From Enterobacter hormaechei subsp. xiangfangensis (GTDB lineage Bacteria > Pseudomonadota > Gammaproteobacteria > Enterobacterales > Enterobacteriaceae): DNA of 64,000 nt. The stretch lies in the NCBI RefSeq assembly GCF_001729785.1, contig NZ_CP017183.1:3038001-3102000 (forward strand), in the 5' to 3' direction. The notes under the pieces are model-generated. The model worked only from the letters and a program-made list of their open reading frames with translations. It ran no database searches and was not told the DNA's origin. The translations under genes were made by a program, and so were the position numbers. How positions within the stretch are numbered: the first letter of the stretch is position 1; the number at the start of each line of letters is the position of its first letter. Positions 18,007-28,074 of the stretch are shown in pieces.

Positions 18007-18123
18007 ATGATGAAGGCAACGAAACTGGCCGTAATTACCCTTTTTGCACTGATGGCTGTCAGCGGTATCGGTGGCGTTATGCTTGCAGGTTATTCATTTA
18101 TTGTTCGCGGCGGTGTTGGCTGA
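18007..18123 (+). CDS. yohO: Small membrane protein YohO
   Basis: A 37-38 residue protein, [17 protein letters not shown] then [18 protein letters not shown], recognisably the E. coli YohO peptide, whose [11 protein letters not shown] core is shared. One membrane segment; function unknown. Two adjacent ATGs (18007 and 18010) follow the ribosome-binding site CAGGAG. The last 26 bases overlap the 3' end of yehW on the other strand, so the two genes collide tail to tail. Position after mlrA is as in E. coli. Confidence 0.85.
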   Translation: MMKATKLAVITLFALMAVSGIGGVMLAGYSFIVRGGVG

Positions 18124-18835
18124 GGTATCCGGCCAGGCGTTCAAACAGGCGATCCACCACAATTGCCGCCAGCGCAACCAGAATCGCCCCCTGAATGATG
18201 TAAGCCGTATTAAACCCGCTTAACCCGATAATGATCGGCGTTCCCAGCGTATTGGCTCCGACCGTCGAGGCGATGGTTGCCGTACCAATGTTGATTATCA
18301 CGGACGTTCGCACGCCAGCGATAATCACCGGTGCGGCCAGCGGCAGTTCGACCTTCACCAGCCGCTGCCAGGCGCTCATCCCCATTCCTTCCGCTACGCT
18401 CAGCACCGATGCAGGCACCGCCGCAATCCCTGCCAGCGTCCCTTGCAGAATGGGCAACACGCCGTACAAAATCAGCGCAATGATGGCAGGCTCCTGCCCA
18501 AAACCGATCGCCGGCACGGCAATCGCCAGCACGGCCACCGGCGGGAAGGTCTGCCCCGTTGCGGCGATGGTCTCCACCAGCGGACGGAACTCCCTGCCCG
18601 CAGGCCGCGTCACCGCAATACCGGCGCCTGTGCCCAGGACGATGGCAATCACGCTTGACACTGCCACCAGCCAGAAGTGCGCCAGGGTGAGATTAACAAA
18701 GCTCTCCTGCTGGTATACCGGACGTGGCAGCCCGGGAATAAGCGCATTAAACAGCGCCGCGCTGTGCGGCATCAGGTAGAGTAAGGCGATAAACAGCCCT
18801 GTCAGCCAGAGTAACGGATCACGGACCCACTTCAC
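18098..18835 (-). CDS. yehW: Osmoprotectant ABC transporter permease YehW
   Basis: Inner-membrane permease of 245 residues with about six membrane segments and a BPD_transp_1 domain; the EAA-type loop is [25 protein letters not shown]. It forms the transport channel together with YehY, energised by YehX and fed by the periplasmic protein OsmF. It is the last gene of the operon and overlaps yehX by 17 bases. The system is a low-affinity, RpoS-dependent osmolyte importer in E. coli and Salmonella. Confidence 0.94.
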   Translation of the reverse strand: MKWVRDPLLWLTGLFIALLYLMPHSAALFNALIPGLPRPVYQQESFVNLTLAHFWLVAVSSVIAIVLGTGAGIAVTRPAGREFRPLVETIAATGQTFPPVAVLAIAVPAIGFGQEPAIIALILYGVLPILQGTLAGIAAVPASVLSVAEGMGMSAWQRLVKVELPLAAPVIIAGVRTSVIINIGTATIASTVGANTLGTPIIIGLSGFNTAYIIQGAILVALAAIVVDRLFERLAGYLSQHRREQ

Positions 18836-19769
18836 GCGTCACCTCCCCCGCCAGCAGATCGCGAAAATGGATCGTCCCGCATGGTGTCCCCTGCCCGTCC
18901 GAAACGGGTAACACCTCACACTGCCGGGCGACAAACGCCGACAGGGCATCGCGCAGGCTCATCCCATCGTGCAGCGGTTCACCACCGATTTGCGCATCCT
19001 GCGGACGCAGATAGTCCCTGACGGTGCGCAGCGAGAGCAGCCTGACGCCCAGCTCGCTGCGGCCAAAAAATTCACGCACAAAATCATTCGCCGGCGAGGT
19101 TAACAGCTCAAGCGGCGTACCCTGCTGGACGACTTCGCCGTGATCCATCAGTACCAGACGATCGGCCAGCCGCAGTGCTTCGTCGATATCATGCGTCACC
19201 AGCACGATGGTGCGCCCGAGAATACGGTGGATGCGGCTCATCTCGGCCTGAAGTGCGCCGCGGGTGACCGGATCCAGTGCGCCGAAGGGCTCATCCATCA
19301 GCAGTACCTGCGGGTTAGCGGCCAGCGCGCGCGCCACCCCGACCCGCTGCTGCTGTCCGCCGGAAAGCTGGTGCGGATAGCGGTTACGAAGCGACGCGTC
19401 CAGGCCCAGCAGCGCCATCAGTTCGTCGACACGCTCATTGATCTTCCCCCGGGACCATTTTTCCAGCTGTGGCACGGTGGCAATGTTCTGCGCCACCGTC
19501 CAGTGGGGAAACAGGCCGATGGACTGAATGGCGTAGCCCATACGCCGCCGCAGCTCCAGCACCGGCAGGCTGCGGATCTCCTCTCCGGCAAAGCGAATCG
19601 TCCCGCTGTCGTGTTCCACCAGCCGATTGATCATCTTCAGCGTCGTGGATTTTCCCGACCCCGATGTCCCGATCAATACCGAGAACGCCCCCTCGGCAAA
19701 ATGCAGATTAAGGTGGCTTGCCGCCGGACGGCCCGCAAAGGTTTTACTCACATCATGAAATTCAATCAT
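18819..19769 (-). CDS. yehX: Osmoprotectant ABC transporter ATP-binding protein YehX
   Basis: ATPase subunit of 316 residues. Walker A is [10 protein letters not shown], the signature [16 protein letters not shown], Walker [13 protein letters not shown] and the His switch VTHD. A C-terminal CBS-like extension follows from about residue 240. The frame extends to 19907, but ATG 19769 ([11 protein letters not shown]) is preceded by GGAG and matches the family. It overlaps yehY by 8 bases, indicating coupled translation. Confidence 0.95.
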   Translation of the reverse strand: MIEFHDVSKTFAGRPAASHLNLHFAEGAFSVLIGTSGSGKSTTLKMINRLVEHDSGTIRFAGEEIRSLPVLELRRRMGYAIQSIGLFPHWTVAQNIATVPQLEKWSRGKINERVDELMALLGLDASLRNRYPHQLSGGQQQRVGVARALAANPQVLLMDEPFGALDPVTRGALQAEMSRIHRILGRTIVLVTHDIDEALRLADRLVLMDHGEVVQQGTPLELLTSPANDFVREFFGRSELGVRLLSLRTVRDYLRPQDAQIGGEPLHDGMSLRDALSAFVARQCEVLPVSDGQGTPCGTIHFRDLLAGEVTREVGP

Positions 19770-20919
19770 TGGCTCTTCTCCTGAGCAGCGCGAGCCACAG
19801 GGCAAACAGGGCATCCAGTACGACCGCCAGCGCAATTGTGGGCACGACGCCCAGCAACACCAGATCCAGCGCGCTACTGAGCAGCCCCTGGAAGACCAGT
19901 GCCCCAAAGCCGCCCGCCCCGATCAGCGCGGCAATCACCGCCATCCCCACGGTTTGCACTGTCACCACCCGCAGGCTGCGAACCAGCAGCGGAAGCGCAA
20001 GCGGCAGCTGTATTTTCCAGAAACACTGGCGCGCGCTCATCCCCATCGCATGGGCGCTTTCCAGCACGTCGGGCGGAACCTGGCTTAACCCCGCCACCAC
20101 GCCGCGCACCAGCGGCAGCAGCGCATACAGCACAAGGGCAATCAGCGCTGGCGTCAGCCCGGTTCCGGCAATGCCTGCCGCAGCCAACGCAGGGAAGGAT
20201 TTCACCAGACCGGCGAGGGGGGCAATCAGCAGGCCAAACAGGGCGACGGAGGGGATGGTCTGAATAACGTTGAGCACGGTAAAGACGGCGCCCTGGCGGC
20301 TGGTATGTCGGTAGCACCACATGCCCAGCGGCACGCCCAGCAGCAGCGCCGGGATCAGCGTCCCGAACAGGATCGTCAGATGTTGCGCCAGCGCGTTGTC
20401 AAATACCTCCTGGCGGTTGACGTACTCTTTTAACAGCGAGAGCTGATTCAGATCGCCGCTGAAGAGGATCAGCAGAGGGATAACCCAGAATTGCGCGTTC
20501 AGCAGCCAGCGCCAGACGGGTTGCGGCGTCAGACGGCGAATGGCATCGCTACAGACCAGCAGACAAAGTGCCAGCCACAGCCACAGCCCGCTACCAACCG
20601 ACGTGCGCGCCAGCGGGCTTTCAACCGCGGCCATCTGCGTTGCCGCCTGTCCCGCGCTCCAGAACAGTACGATAAACAGCGCTTCGCTGAGCAAAAACGT
20701 CAGCCACAGGGCGGTTCGCCCCGGCCAGAAGGCTAAAGCAACAGTACTCGCCAGCGCCGCGCCCAGCAGCAGCGGCGTAAATGCCCAGATCTGCCAGAGC
20801 GCGCGCGGTTCGCCCGACACCAGACGGTTTGGCGCGACATTCACAAAAGGTAACGCGACCGCCGCGATGGCCACACAGGCCAACAGCAGCAGGACGCGGT
20901 TATGGCATTTTATTGGCAC
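19762..20919 (-). CDS. yehY: Osmoprotectant ABC transporter permease YehY
   Basis: Second permease of the system, 385 residues, longer than YehW because it carries an N-terminal half with several extra membrane segments (residues about 1-180) before the conserved permease domain. The loop [25 protein letters not shown] is the ATPase-contact motif. It lies 12 bases after osmF and overlaps yehX, as in the E. coli yehZYXW operon. Confidence 0.94.
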   Translation of the reverse strand: MPIKCHNRVLLLLACVAIAAVALPFVNVAPNRLVSGEPRALWQIWAFTPLLLGAALASTVALAFWPGRTALWLTFLLSEALFIVLFWSAGQAATQMAAVESPLARTSVGSGLWLWLALCLLVCSDAIRRLTPQPVWRWLLNAQFWVIPLLILFSGDLNQLSLLKEYVNRQEVFDNALAQHLTILFGTLIPALLLGVPLGMWCYRHTSRQGAVFTVLNVIQTIPSVALFGLLIAPLAGLVKSFPALAAAGIAGTGLTPALIALVLYALLPLVRGVVAGLSQVPPDVLESAHAMGMSARQCFWKIQLPLALPLLVRSLRVVTVQTVGMAVIAALIGAGGFGALVFQGLLSSALDLVLLGVVPTIALAVVLDALFALWLALLRRRAND

Positions 20920-20931
20920 AGCCTTATCCCG

Positions 20932-21849
20932 TTACTTCACAAGTCCTTGTTGTTTCAGGAAGTCGGCAGCCACTTTTTTGGCATCCAGCCCCTCAACGGC
21001 AATGCTGGCATTCAGCTGTTGCAGCGTTTTCGCATCCAGTTTTTCAAATACCGGTTTGAGCCATTCCGCAATATCCGGGTAGGCTTTCAGCACCGCCTCG
21101 CGCACGACCGGGGTTGGGGCGTAAATAGGCTGAACGCCTTTCGGGTCGGTCAGGGTTTGCAGGCCAAGCGCCGCGACCGGGCCGTCTGTGCCGTAGGCCA
21201 TCGCCGCGTTGACGCCGGAGGTTTGCTGCGCCGCCGCCTTAATGGTCACTGCCGTGTCGCCGCCTGCCAGAGAGAGCAGCTGTGCCTGATCGAGCTTGAA
21301 ATCATAGGCTTTTTCAAACGCTGGCAGGGCATCAGCGCGCTCGATAAACTCTGCCGAGGCCGCGAGCTTAAACTCGCCCTTCTCTTTCAGGTAGCGGCTG
21401 AGATCGTCAAGCGAGGTGAGCTTGCCTTTCTCGGCGATATCTTTGCGCACCGCGATGGTCCAGGTGTTGTTGGCCGGTGCCGGCGTTAGCCAGACCAGCT
21501 TATTTTTTTCTGCGTCCAGCTTTTTGACTTTTTCGTACCCGGCTTTGGCATTTTTCCAGGCCGGATCGTTTTCATCCTTGAAGAAGAATGCCCCGTTGCC
21601 GGTGTATTCCGGGTAGATATCCAGCTCGCCGGAAGTGATGGCACCGCGCACGACAGGCGTGGTGCCAAGCTGTACTTTATTGACCGTTTTCACGCCGTGG
21701 CTTTCGAGTACCTGCAAAATGATATTGCCGAGCAACGCGCCCTCGGTATCAATTTTGGAACCCACCTTAACCGGCTCTGCGGCCTGTAACGGCAGGCTCA
21801 GCGCCGCCAGAAGCACCGCCGACCCTGTTATCCCCTTAATCATCGTCAT
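20932..21849 (-). CDS. osmF: Periplasmic glycine betaine-type binding protein OsmF (YehZ)
   Basis: Binding protein of 305 residues, the same length as E. coli OsmF. The signal peptide (MTMIKGITGSAVLLAALSLPLQAAEP) is cleaved near QAA. The mature part begins VKVGSKIDTEGALLGNIILQVLESHG and includes YPEYTGNGAFFF, typical of OpuAC-like choline/betaine binding proteins. It is the first gene of the operon. A GAGGAAAG ribosome-binding site precedes the start at 21849. Confidence 0.96.
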   Translation of the reverse strand: MTMIKGITGSAVLLAALSLPLQAAEPVKVGSKIDTEGALLGNIILQVLESHGVKTVNKVQLGTTPVVRGAITSGELDIYPEYTGNGAFFFKDENDPAWKNAKAGYEKVKKLDAEKNKLVWLTPAPANNTWTIAVRKDIAEKGKLTSLDDLSRYLKEKGEFKLAASAEFIERADALPAFEKAYDFKLDQAQLLSLAGGDTAVTIKAAAQQTSGVNAAMAYGTDGPVAALGLQTLTDPKGVQPIYAPTPVVREAVLKAYPDIAEWLKPVFEKLDAKTLQQLNASIAVEGLDAKKVAADFLKQQGLVK

Positions 21850-21985
21850 TCTGCTTTCCTCATTATTTTGTGGCCTTTTTCATAGGCTTGAGAGAAAAGC
21901 GTAGCTTAAAACAGTGAATTTAACCGTTTTTCGTACAAGATGAGAGGCATCCCCCGCCAGGCGGGGGATAGGGAGAAAGGTAAGA

Positions 21986-24283
21986 TTATTGCAGTTCGAA
22001 CTCGGCTTTGTTCACGCGGGCGGAATCCACGCCGATGAAGACGTTGAATTTGCCAGGCTCAGCATCGTATTTCATCTGCTGATTCCAGAACTTCAGCGCA
22101 TTTACGTCAATCGGGAAGCTGACCGTTCTGGTTTCGCCCGGTTTCAGGTTGACCTTTTCGAAGCCGCGCAGCTGTTTCACCGGACGGCTCATGGAGGCCG
22201 TGACGTCCTGAACGTACATCTGGATCACCGTCGCGCCTTCGCGTTTGCCGCTGTTGGTCACCTCTACGCTGGCGGTCACTTTGCCGTCACGCTTCAGGGT
22301 CGGCGCCGACATTTTGACGTCAGACACCTTGAAGGTGGTGTAACTCAGGCCATAGCCAAACGGATAGAGCGGGCCGTTAGCTTCGTCGAAGTAACGGGAC
22401 GTGTACTTGTTCGGCTTGTCGGCGTTATACGGACGACCGGTGTTCAGGTGGCTGTAGTAAACCGGGATCTGCCCGACGGAGCGCGGGAAGGACATCGGCA
22501 GCTTGCCGGACGGGTTGTAATCGCCAAACAGCACGTCGGCAATGGCGTTACCGCCTTCGGTACCGGCGAACCAGGTTTCCAGAATGGCGTCAGCCTGCTG
22601 ATCTTCTTTCACCAGCGCCAGCGGGCGCCCGTTCATCAGCACCAGCACCAGCGGCTTGCCGGTGGCTTTCAGGGCCGCGATCAGATCGCGCTGGCTCTGC
22701 GGAATGGTAATATCGGTACGGCTGGAGGCTTCGTGCGCCATCCCCTGCGCTTCACCCACCACGGCGACCACCACGTCGGACTGCTTCGCGGCTTTAACCG
22801 CTTCGTCGAGCATCTCTTTCGGCGTGCGCGCATCCACCTTCACCGCTTCCTCATACTGGTTGAGGAAGGTCACGATGTCTTTATCGTCGGTGACGTTCGC
22901 ACCTTTGGCGTAAACCACTTTTGCGTTATCACCCACGGCGCTCTTAATGCCGGTCAGCACCGTAACGGACTGATCCGCCACGCCTGCGGCGGACCAGCTG
23001 CCCATGACGTCGCGCTTGCTGTCGGCCAGCGGACCGACCACGGCAATGGTGCCGGTTTTTTTCAGCGGCAGCGTGTCGAGACGGTTTTTCAACAGCACCA
23101 GGCTTTCGCGAGCTACTTCCCGGGCTTCTTTACGGTGCAGACGGCTTTCGGCGTTGGTGTCCGCCGGGTCTGAATCCTTCGGCCCCAGATGGCTGTAAGG
23201 ATCGTTAAACAGTCCCATGTCATATTTCACGTTCAGCACGTGGCGAGCGGCATCGTCCAGCTCCGCCATCGTCACCTTGCCGCTCTTCACCAGCCCCGGC
23301 AGGTATTTGCTGTAGTACTCGTCGCTCATGCTCATGTTGATGCCGGACTTAAGCGCCACGCGTACCGCATCTTCCGGGTCAGACGCCGTGCCGTGTTTGA
23401 TCAGCTCTTTAATCGCGCCGTGGTCAGAAACGGTGATGCCCTTGAAGCCCCACTGGTCGCGCAACACGTCTTTCAGCAGCCACGAATCGGAGGTGGCAGG
23501 CGTGCCGTTCAGCGAGTTCAGCGCTACCATCACCGCCCCGCTGCCCGCGTCCAGCCCTGCCTTGTATGGCGGCATGTAGTCGTTAAACAGGCGCTGCGGG
23601 CTCATGTCGACGGTGTTGTACTCTTTACCGCCCTCCACCGCGCCGTAGGCGGCGAAGTGCTTGACGCTGGTCATCACCGAGTAACGATCTGCCGGACTTT
23701 TGCCCTGCATCGCTTCCACCATGGTTTTGCCCATCGTGGCGGTTAAATACGTGTCTTCTCCAAAGCCCTCCGAAGCGCGGCCCCAGCGCGGATCGCGGGA
23801 GACGTCAACCATCGGCGCCCAGGTCATGTTCAGGCCGTCGTCTGCGGCTTCATATGCCGATACGCGCCCGACGGTTTTCACCGCATCGAGGTTAAAGGAG
23901 GAGGCTAAGCCGAGGCTGATCGGGAAGACGGTACGCTGGCCGTGCACCACGTCATAAGCGAAGAACAGTGGGATTTTCAGGCGGCTCAGCTCCATCACCT
24001 GATCCTGCATCTTGCGGATATCCTGGCGGGTAACGGTGTTAAAAATGGCTCCTACCTGCCCGTCTTTGATCATCTCGCGAATGGCTTCTTTCGGGTTATC
24101 CGGGCCGACGCTGATCAGGCGCAGCTGGCCGATTTTCTCATCGACCGTCATTTTTTTGAGTAAATCCGTGACAAAGGCGTCGCGGGCTTCGGGCGTGAGC
24201 GGGTGATTACCAAACAAATCCTCTGCCAGCGCAGGTTGCAGCGCCAGGCTGACGGCGACACCTACAGAACATAGCCATTTCAT
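21986..24283 (-). CDS. bglX: Periplasmic beta-glucosidase BglX
   Basis: Glycoside hydrolase family 3 enzyme of 765 residues that cleaves beta-glucosides in the periplasm. Signal peptide MKWLCSVGVAVSLALQPALA. The GH3 N-terminal barrel contains KHFAAYGAVEGG and the nucleophile Asp in GITVSDHGAI. The C-terminal alpha/beta sandwich and the fibronectin type III-like domain (from about residue 660) complete the usual layout. The frame extends 7 codons upstream, but ATG 24283 gives the E. coli length and signal. It is divergent from dld. Confidence 0.97.
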   Translation of the reverse strand: MKWLCSVGVAVSLALQPALAEDLFGNHPLTPEARDAFVTDLLKKMTVDEKIGQLRLISVGPDNPKEAIREMIKDGQVGAIFNTVTRQDIRKMQDQVMELSRLKIPLFFAYDVVHGQRTVFPISLGLASSFNLDAVKTVGRVSAYEAADDGLNMTWAPMVDVSRDPRWGRASEGFGEDTYLTATMGKTMVEAMQGKSPADRYSVMTSVKHFAAYGAVEGGKEYNTVDMSPQRLFNDYMPPYKAGLDAGSGAVMVALNSLNGTPATSDSWLLKDVLRDQWGFKGITVSDHGAIKELIKHGTASDPEDAVRVALKSGINMSMSDEYYSKYLPGLVKSGKVTMAELDDAARHVLNVKYDMGLFNDPYSHLGPKDSDPADTNAESRLHRKEAREVARESLVLLKNRLDTLPLKKTGTIAVVGPLADSKRDVMGSWSAAGVADQSVTVLTGIKSAVGDNAKVVYAKGANVTDDKDIVTFLNQYEEAVKVDARTPKEMLDEAVKAAKQSDVVVAVVGEAQGMAHEASSRTDITIPQSQRDLIAALKATGKPLVLVLMNGRPLALVKEDQQADAILETWFAGTEGGNAIADVLFGDYNPSGKLPMSFPRSVGQIPVYYSHLNTGRPYNADKPNKYTSRYFDEANGPLYPFGYGLSYTTFKVSDVKMSAPTLKRDGKVTASVEVTNSGKREGATVIQMYVQDVTASMSRPVKQLRGFEKVNLKPGETRTVSFPIDVNALKFWNQQMKYDAEPGKFNVFIGVDSARVNKAEFELQ

Positions 24284-24472
24284 GTTGTTATTCTCTCTCA
24301 TCAATAACCGCGGGAAGCACCCGGCCAGACCGTGCGAAAAGCGCAGTGTGCCACAAAGCCTGAAAACCTTGCAGGGTTATTCTCTGATTTTTCTCATGAA
24401 TACCCGACCGCTCAACGGCTAATCGCGCTATGCTTTACAGCGAGAAATTTGCCCCACCACAAGGAGTGGAAG

Positions 24473-26230
24473 ATGTCTTCTGTTCGAACTGACGATAACA
24501 CTACATTTATTAACGAACTGTCGCGCCTGGTTGGTCACTCTCACCTGCTTACCGACCCGGCTAAAACCGCCCGCTACCGCAAGGGCTTCCGCTCCGGTCA
24601 GGGCGAGGCACTGGCGGTGGTCTTCCCCGGTACGTTGCTCGAACTGTGGCGCGTGCTCAGCGCCTGCGTTGCGGCAGACAAGATTATTTTAATGCAGGCT
24701 GCTAACACCGGCCTGACTGAAGGCTCCACGCCGAACGGCAACGATTACGATCGTGACATCGTGATTATCAGCACCCTGCGCCTCGACAAACTGCACCTGC
24801 TGGACAAGGGCGAACAGGTACTCGCCTTCCCCGGCACCACGCTCTACTCGCTGGAAAAGGCGCTTAAGCCGCTGGGTCGCGAACCGCACTCGGTGATCGG
24901 CTCGTCGTGCATTGGTGCCTCGGTGATCGGCGGGATCTGCAATAACTCCGGCGGCTCGCTGGTGCAGCGCGGCCCAGCCTACACGGAGATGTCGCTGTTT
25001 GCCCGTATCGATGAAAACGGCAAGCTGACGCTGGTTAACCATTTGGGGATCGATCTGGGCGTAACGCCAGAGCAGATCCTCAGCAAACTTGACGATGACC
25101 GCGTGAAGGACGAAGACGTTCAGCACGATGGCCGTCACGCGCATGACCACGATTACATCACCCGCGTGCGCGATATCAATGCCGATACACCGGCGCGCTA
25201 TAACGCCGATCCGGATCGCCTGTTTGAATCCTCCGGCTGCGCGGGCAAGCTGGCCGTTTTTGCGGTGCGCCTCGATACCTTCCCGGCAGAGAAAAAGCAG
25301 CAGGTGTTTTACATCGGCACCAATCAGCCGGAGGTGCTGACGGAGATCCGCCGTCATATTCTGGCCGAGTTCACTCACCTGCCGGTGGCGGGCGAGTATA
25401 TGCACCGGGACATTTACGACATCGCCGAGCGCTACGGCAAAGATACCTTCCTGATGATCGACAAGCTCGGCACCGACAAAATGCCGTTCTTCTTCACCAT
25501 GAAGGGCCGCACCGATGCGATGCTGGAGAAAGTGTCGCTCTTCAAGCCGCACTTCACCGACCGCTTTATGCAGAAGCTGGGCAACGTCTTCCCGGCGCAT
25601 TTACCGGAGCGGATGAAGACCTGGCGCGACAAGTATGAGCACCATCTGCTGCTGAAAATGGCCGGGGACGGAATTGACGAAGCGCAGAGCTGGCTCACCG
25701 AATTCTTCAAAACCGCCGACGGGGATTTCTTTGCCTGCACGCCGGAAGAAGGCAGCAAAGCCTTCCTGCATCGTTTCGCCGCGGCGGGTGCCGCTATCCG
25801 TTATCAGGCGGTGCATTCCGAAGAAGTGGAGGATATTCTGGCGCTGGATATCGCCCTGCGTCGCAACGATACCGAGTGGTTTGAACATCTGCCGCCGGAG
25901 ATCGACAGCAAGCTGGTGCATAAGCTCTATTACGGCCACTTTATGTGCTATGTCTTCCACCAGGATTACATCGTGAAAAAAGGGGTTGATGCACACGCGC
26001 TGAAAGAACAGATGCTGGCGCTGCTGCACGAGCGTGGCGCGCAATATCCTGCCGAGCACAACGTGGGACACCTGTATAAAGCGCCGGAGACGCTTAAACA
26101 GTTTTATCGCAAAAATGACCCTACAAACAGTATGAACCCCGGCATTGGTAAGACAACGCGGAAGAAATACTGGAAAGAGAGTGCCGAATCAGAGCAGCAC
26201 AATACGCAAGCCTCTGATGAACTCATATAG
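24473..26230 (+). CDS. dld: Quinone-dependent D-lactate dehydrogenase
   Basis: Peripheral membrane flavoenzyme of 585 residues that oxidises D-lactate to pyruvate and feeds electrons to quinones. The FAD-binding PCMH domain contains LMQAANTGLTEGSTPNG and SVIGSSCIGASVIGGICNNSGG; the membrane-binding cap and C-terminal lobe follow (ending near NPGIGKTTRKK). The frame extends upstream to 24332, but ATG 24473 has AAGGAGTGG at a good distance and matches E. coli. No lactate permease is adjacent. Confidence 0.96.
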   Translation: MSSVRTDDNTTFINELSRLVGHSHLLTDPAKTARYRKGFRSGQGEALAVVFPGTLLELWRVLSACVAADKIILMQAANTGLTEGSTPNGNDYDRDIVIISTLRLDKLHLLDKGEQVLAFPGTTLYSLEKALKPLGREPHSVIGSSCIGASVIGGICNNSGGSLVQRGPAYTEMSLFARIDENGKLTLVNHLGIDLGVTPEQILSKLDDDRVKDEDVQHDGRHAHDHDYITRVRDINADTPARYNADPDRLFESSGCAGKLAVFAVRLDTFPAEKKQQVFYIGTNQPEVLTEIRRHILAEFTHLPVAGEYMHRDIYDIAERYGKDTFLMIDKLGTDKMPFFFTMKGRTDAMLEKVSLFKPHFTDRFMQKLGNVFPAHLPERMKTWRDKYEHHLLLKMAGDGIDEAQSWLTEFFKTADGDFFACTPEEGSKAFLHRFAAAGAAIRYQAVHSEEVEDILALDIALRRNDTEWFEHLPPEIDSKLVHKLYYGHFMCYVFHQDYIVKKGVDAHALKEQMLALLHERGAQYPAEHNVGHLYKAPETLKQFYRKNDPTNSMNPGIGKTTRKKYWKESAESEQHNTQASDELI

Positions 26231-26332
26231 CCAAATTTAAGAGATTGTTAAGCTCTCCTCAAACGTACTAGAGTATCTGCCTGTTGCCAGAGAAACGTTT
26301 CTCTGGCTTTCCAAACAAGGAGCGGGCAGAAC

Positions 26333-26887
26333 ATGTCGGCTGTAGAAACTTTCCCCGAAACTGAAATCGAGGTGCGCGACGCCCTTCCTGACGATGCGCA
26401 TGCCATCTCGGCGATATACGCCTGGCATGTGCTTCATGGCCGTGCGTCCTTCGAGGAAGTTCCCCCCACCGTCGATGAGATGCGTCAGCGGATGAAGAGC
26501 GTGACCGACAGCGGTTTACCGTGGCTGGTTGCGCTGTATCGCGGCATTGTTGTCGGCTACTGCTACGCCACGTTTTATCGTCCACGCCAGGCTTATCGCT
26601 ATACCCTTGAAGAATCCATTTATGTGGATGCCAGCACCACCGGCCGCGGGTTTGGCTCGGCCTTACTCCAGGCACTGATCGCCCGTTGTGAACAAGGACC
26701 GTGGCGGCAGATGATTGCCGTGGTCGGCGACGGGCAAAATAACCCCGGGTCGTTGCGGCTGCATAAAAAGCACGGTTTCGAAATTGTGGGTCAGCTCAGA
26801 AGTGTGGGATATAAAAAAGGCGACTGGCGGGACACGGTGATGATGCAGCGCCCGCTCAACGACGGGGACTGGACGCTGCCGGAATAA
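26333..26887 (+). CDS. GNAT acetyltransferase, phosphinothricin/L-amino-acid type
   Basis: Encodes 184 residues of one GNAT domain: IEVRDALPDDAHAISAIYAWHVLHG at the start, YRYTLEESIYVDASTTGRGFGSALLQALI with the acetyl-CoA loop, and NNPGSLRLHKKHGFEIVGQL with the aromatic C-terminal motif. Members of this subfamily (Pat, MnaT/YncA) acetylate phosphinothricin, methionine sulphone or similar amino-acid analogues; the actual substrate here is unknown. AAGGAGCGGG precedes the start. It lies between dld and pbpG, where E. coli has no such gene. Confidence 0.85.
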   Translation: MSAVETFPETEIEVRDALPDDAHAISAIYAWHVLHGRASFEEVPPTVDEMRQRMKSVTDSGLPWLVALYRGIVVGYCYATFYRPRQAYRYTLEESIYVDASTTGRGFGSALLQALIARCEQGPWRQMIAVVGDGQNNPGSLRLHKKHGFEIVGQLRSVGYKKGDWRDTVMMQRPLNDGDWTLPE

Positions 26888-26903
26888 ACGCAGTGCGGTC
26901 TGG

Positions 26904-26940
26904 TGCCCTCACCCCGGCCCTCTCCCACAGGGAGAGGGAG
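26904..26940. repeat. Dispersed palindromic element (CCCTCACCC-tagged), copy 1
   Basis: A tag TGCCCTCACCCCGG is followed by the hairpin CCCTCTCCCacaGGGAGAGGG. It matches the copy at 29404-29440 at all but one base over 37, and a reversed relative lies at 51080-51117. Intergenic placement and the perfect hairpin indicate a REP-like repeat family. Confidence 0.78.
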
Positions 26941-26946
26941 AAAACA

Positions 26947-26983
26947 TAAAAAACGGTAACATGCGTTACCGTTTTGCTTTTTC
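26947..26983. terminator. Bidirectional terminator between the acetyltransferase and pbpG
   Basis: AAAACGGTAAC pairs with GTTACCGTTTT around ATGC, with A-runs on the left and T-runs on the right, so it can terminate transcription from either side. The two genes converge here. Confidence 0.9.
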
Positions 26984-27907
26984 CTAATCGTTCTGCGCCG
27001 TCGCCATCTGTTCCGCTTTCTGCTTTTTATACGCCAGCGCTGAAGCCGGCACCGGCTGCACTTTCCCGGTTTCAATCCAGGTACGCAGGCGGCTGGCATC
27101 CGCGAAGTGGGTATATTTGCCGAAGGCGTCCATCACCACCAGCGCCACTGGCTTACCGTTAAATACGGTGCGCATCACCAGGCAGTGTCCTGCCGCATTG
27201 GTGAATCCGGTCTTGGTTAACTGAATATTCCAGTTATCGCGATACACCAGATGGTTAGTGTTGCGGAACGGCAGCGTATACGCCGGGTTCGAGAATGTCG
27301 CCATCTCCTCACGCGTGGTGCTGAGCTGACCAATCAGCGGGTATTGCTTACTGGCGATCAGCAGCTTTGTTAAATCACGCGCCGTCGAGACGTTATGGAT
27401 CGACAGACCGGTTGGCTCCACGAAATGGGTATTTTTCATCCCCAGCGCTTTGGCTTTGGCATTCATCGCGCGGATAAACGCGTCGTAACCGCCAGGATAA
27501 TGGTGGGCAAGGCTCGCCGCCGCGCGGTTCTCTGAGGACATCAGCGCCAACAGCAGCATATTTTTACGGCTGATTTCACTTTTCAGACGCACGCGAGAGT
27601 AGATCCCTTTCATCTCTGGCGTGTGGCTGATATCCACTTTTAGCTTTTCGTCCAGCGGCAGTCGTGCATCAAGCACCACCATCGCGGTCATGACTTTGGT
27701 TATGGAAGCGATCGGGCGCACCAGATCCGGATGACTGGCGTAGATCACCTTGTTGGTATTCAGGTCAACGATCATCGCGCTGCCGGACGCAATCTGGGGT
27801 TGCGCAGCAGCGGTGGCGACTGCGGTCGTTTTGGCGATGGCTGGCGCGGTAGCGGAGACGCCCAACAGCAGCGCAAGACTAAGGAGTGACACTCGAAATT
27901 TCAGCAT
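26984..27907 (-). CDS. pbpG: Penicillin-binding protein 7 / D-alanyl-D-alanine endopeptidase
   Basis: Periplasmic low-mass PBP of 307 residues that cleaves cross-links in peptidoglycan. A signal peptide ([18 protein letters not shown]) precedes a peptidase S11 domain with all three motifs: SITK (catalytic Ser), SEN and KTG (in [13 protein letters not shown]). It converges on the acetyltransferase gene across a strong terminator. Length and motifs are as in E. coli PbpG. Confidence 0.95.
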   Translation of the reverse strand: MLKFRVSLLSLALLLGVSATAPAIAKTTAVATAAAQPQIASGSAMIVDLNTNKVIYASHPDLVRPIASITKVMTAMVVLDARLPLDEKLKVDISHTPEMKGIYSRVRLKSEISRKNMLLLALMSSENRAAASLAHHYPGGYDAFIRAMNAKAKALGMKNTHFVEPTGLSIHNVSTARDLTKLLIASKQYPLIGQLSTTREEMATFSNPAYTLPFRNTNHLVYRDNWNIQLTKTGFTNAAGHCLVMRTVFNGKPVALVVMDAFGKYTHFADASRLRTWIETGKVQPVPASALAYKKQKAEQMATAQND

Positions 27908-28037
27908 GATGAGACTTCTGATAATGATTCACGCACGTTATGACGTACACCGCCTGTGTCGACGGATAAACACAGGCTGGCTTCGGCATCATAGCGGTCA
28001 CCGTGCGTTGTCGCCAGCGGAGAATCATAACCAGATG

Positions 28038-28069
28038 CTGCATTGCTGGCATTTACGCCAGCAATGCAG
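28038..28069. repeat. Perfect 13-base inverted repeat between pbpG and yohC
   Basis: CTGCATTGCTGGC and GCCAGCAATGCAG form a perfect stem of 13 pairs around a six-base loop. It lies 5 bases past the yohC stop on the leftward strand. Neither side has a T-run, so it is not a textbook intrinsic terminator, though it could protect the yohC mRNA end. Confidence 0.6.
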
Positions 28070-28074
28070 GGAAC

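Noticed and set aside
21989..23173. 394-codon open frame on the plus strand
   Set aside because: Antisense to bglX, which has full family similarity. The translated product is biased to His and Arg and has no recognisable domain.
24689..25600. 303-codon open frame on the minus strand
   Set aside because: Antisense to dld; shadow of a GC-rich gene.
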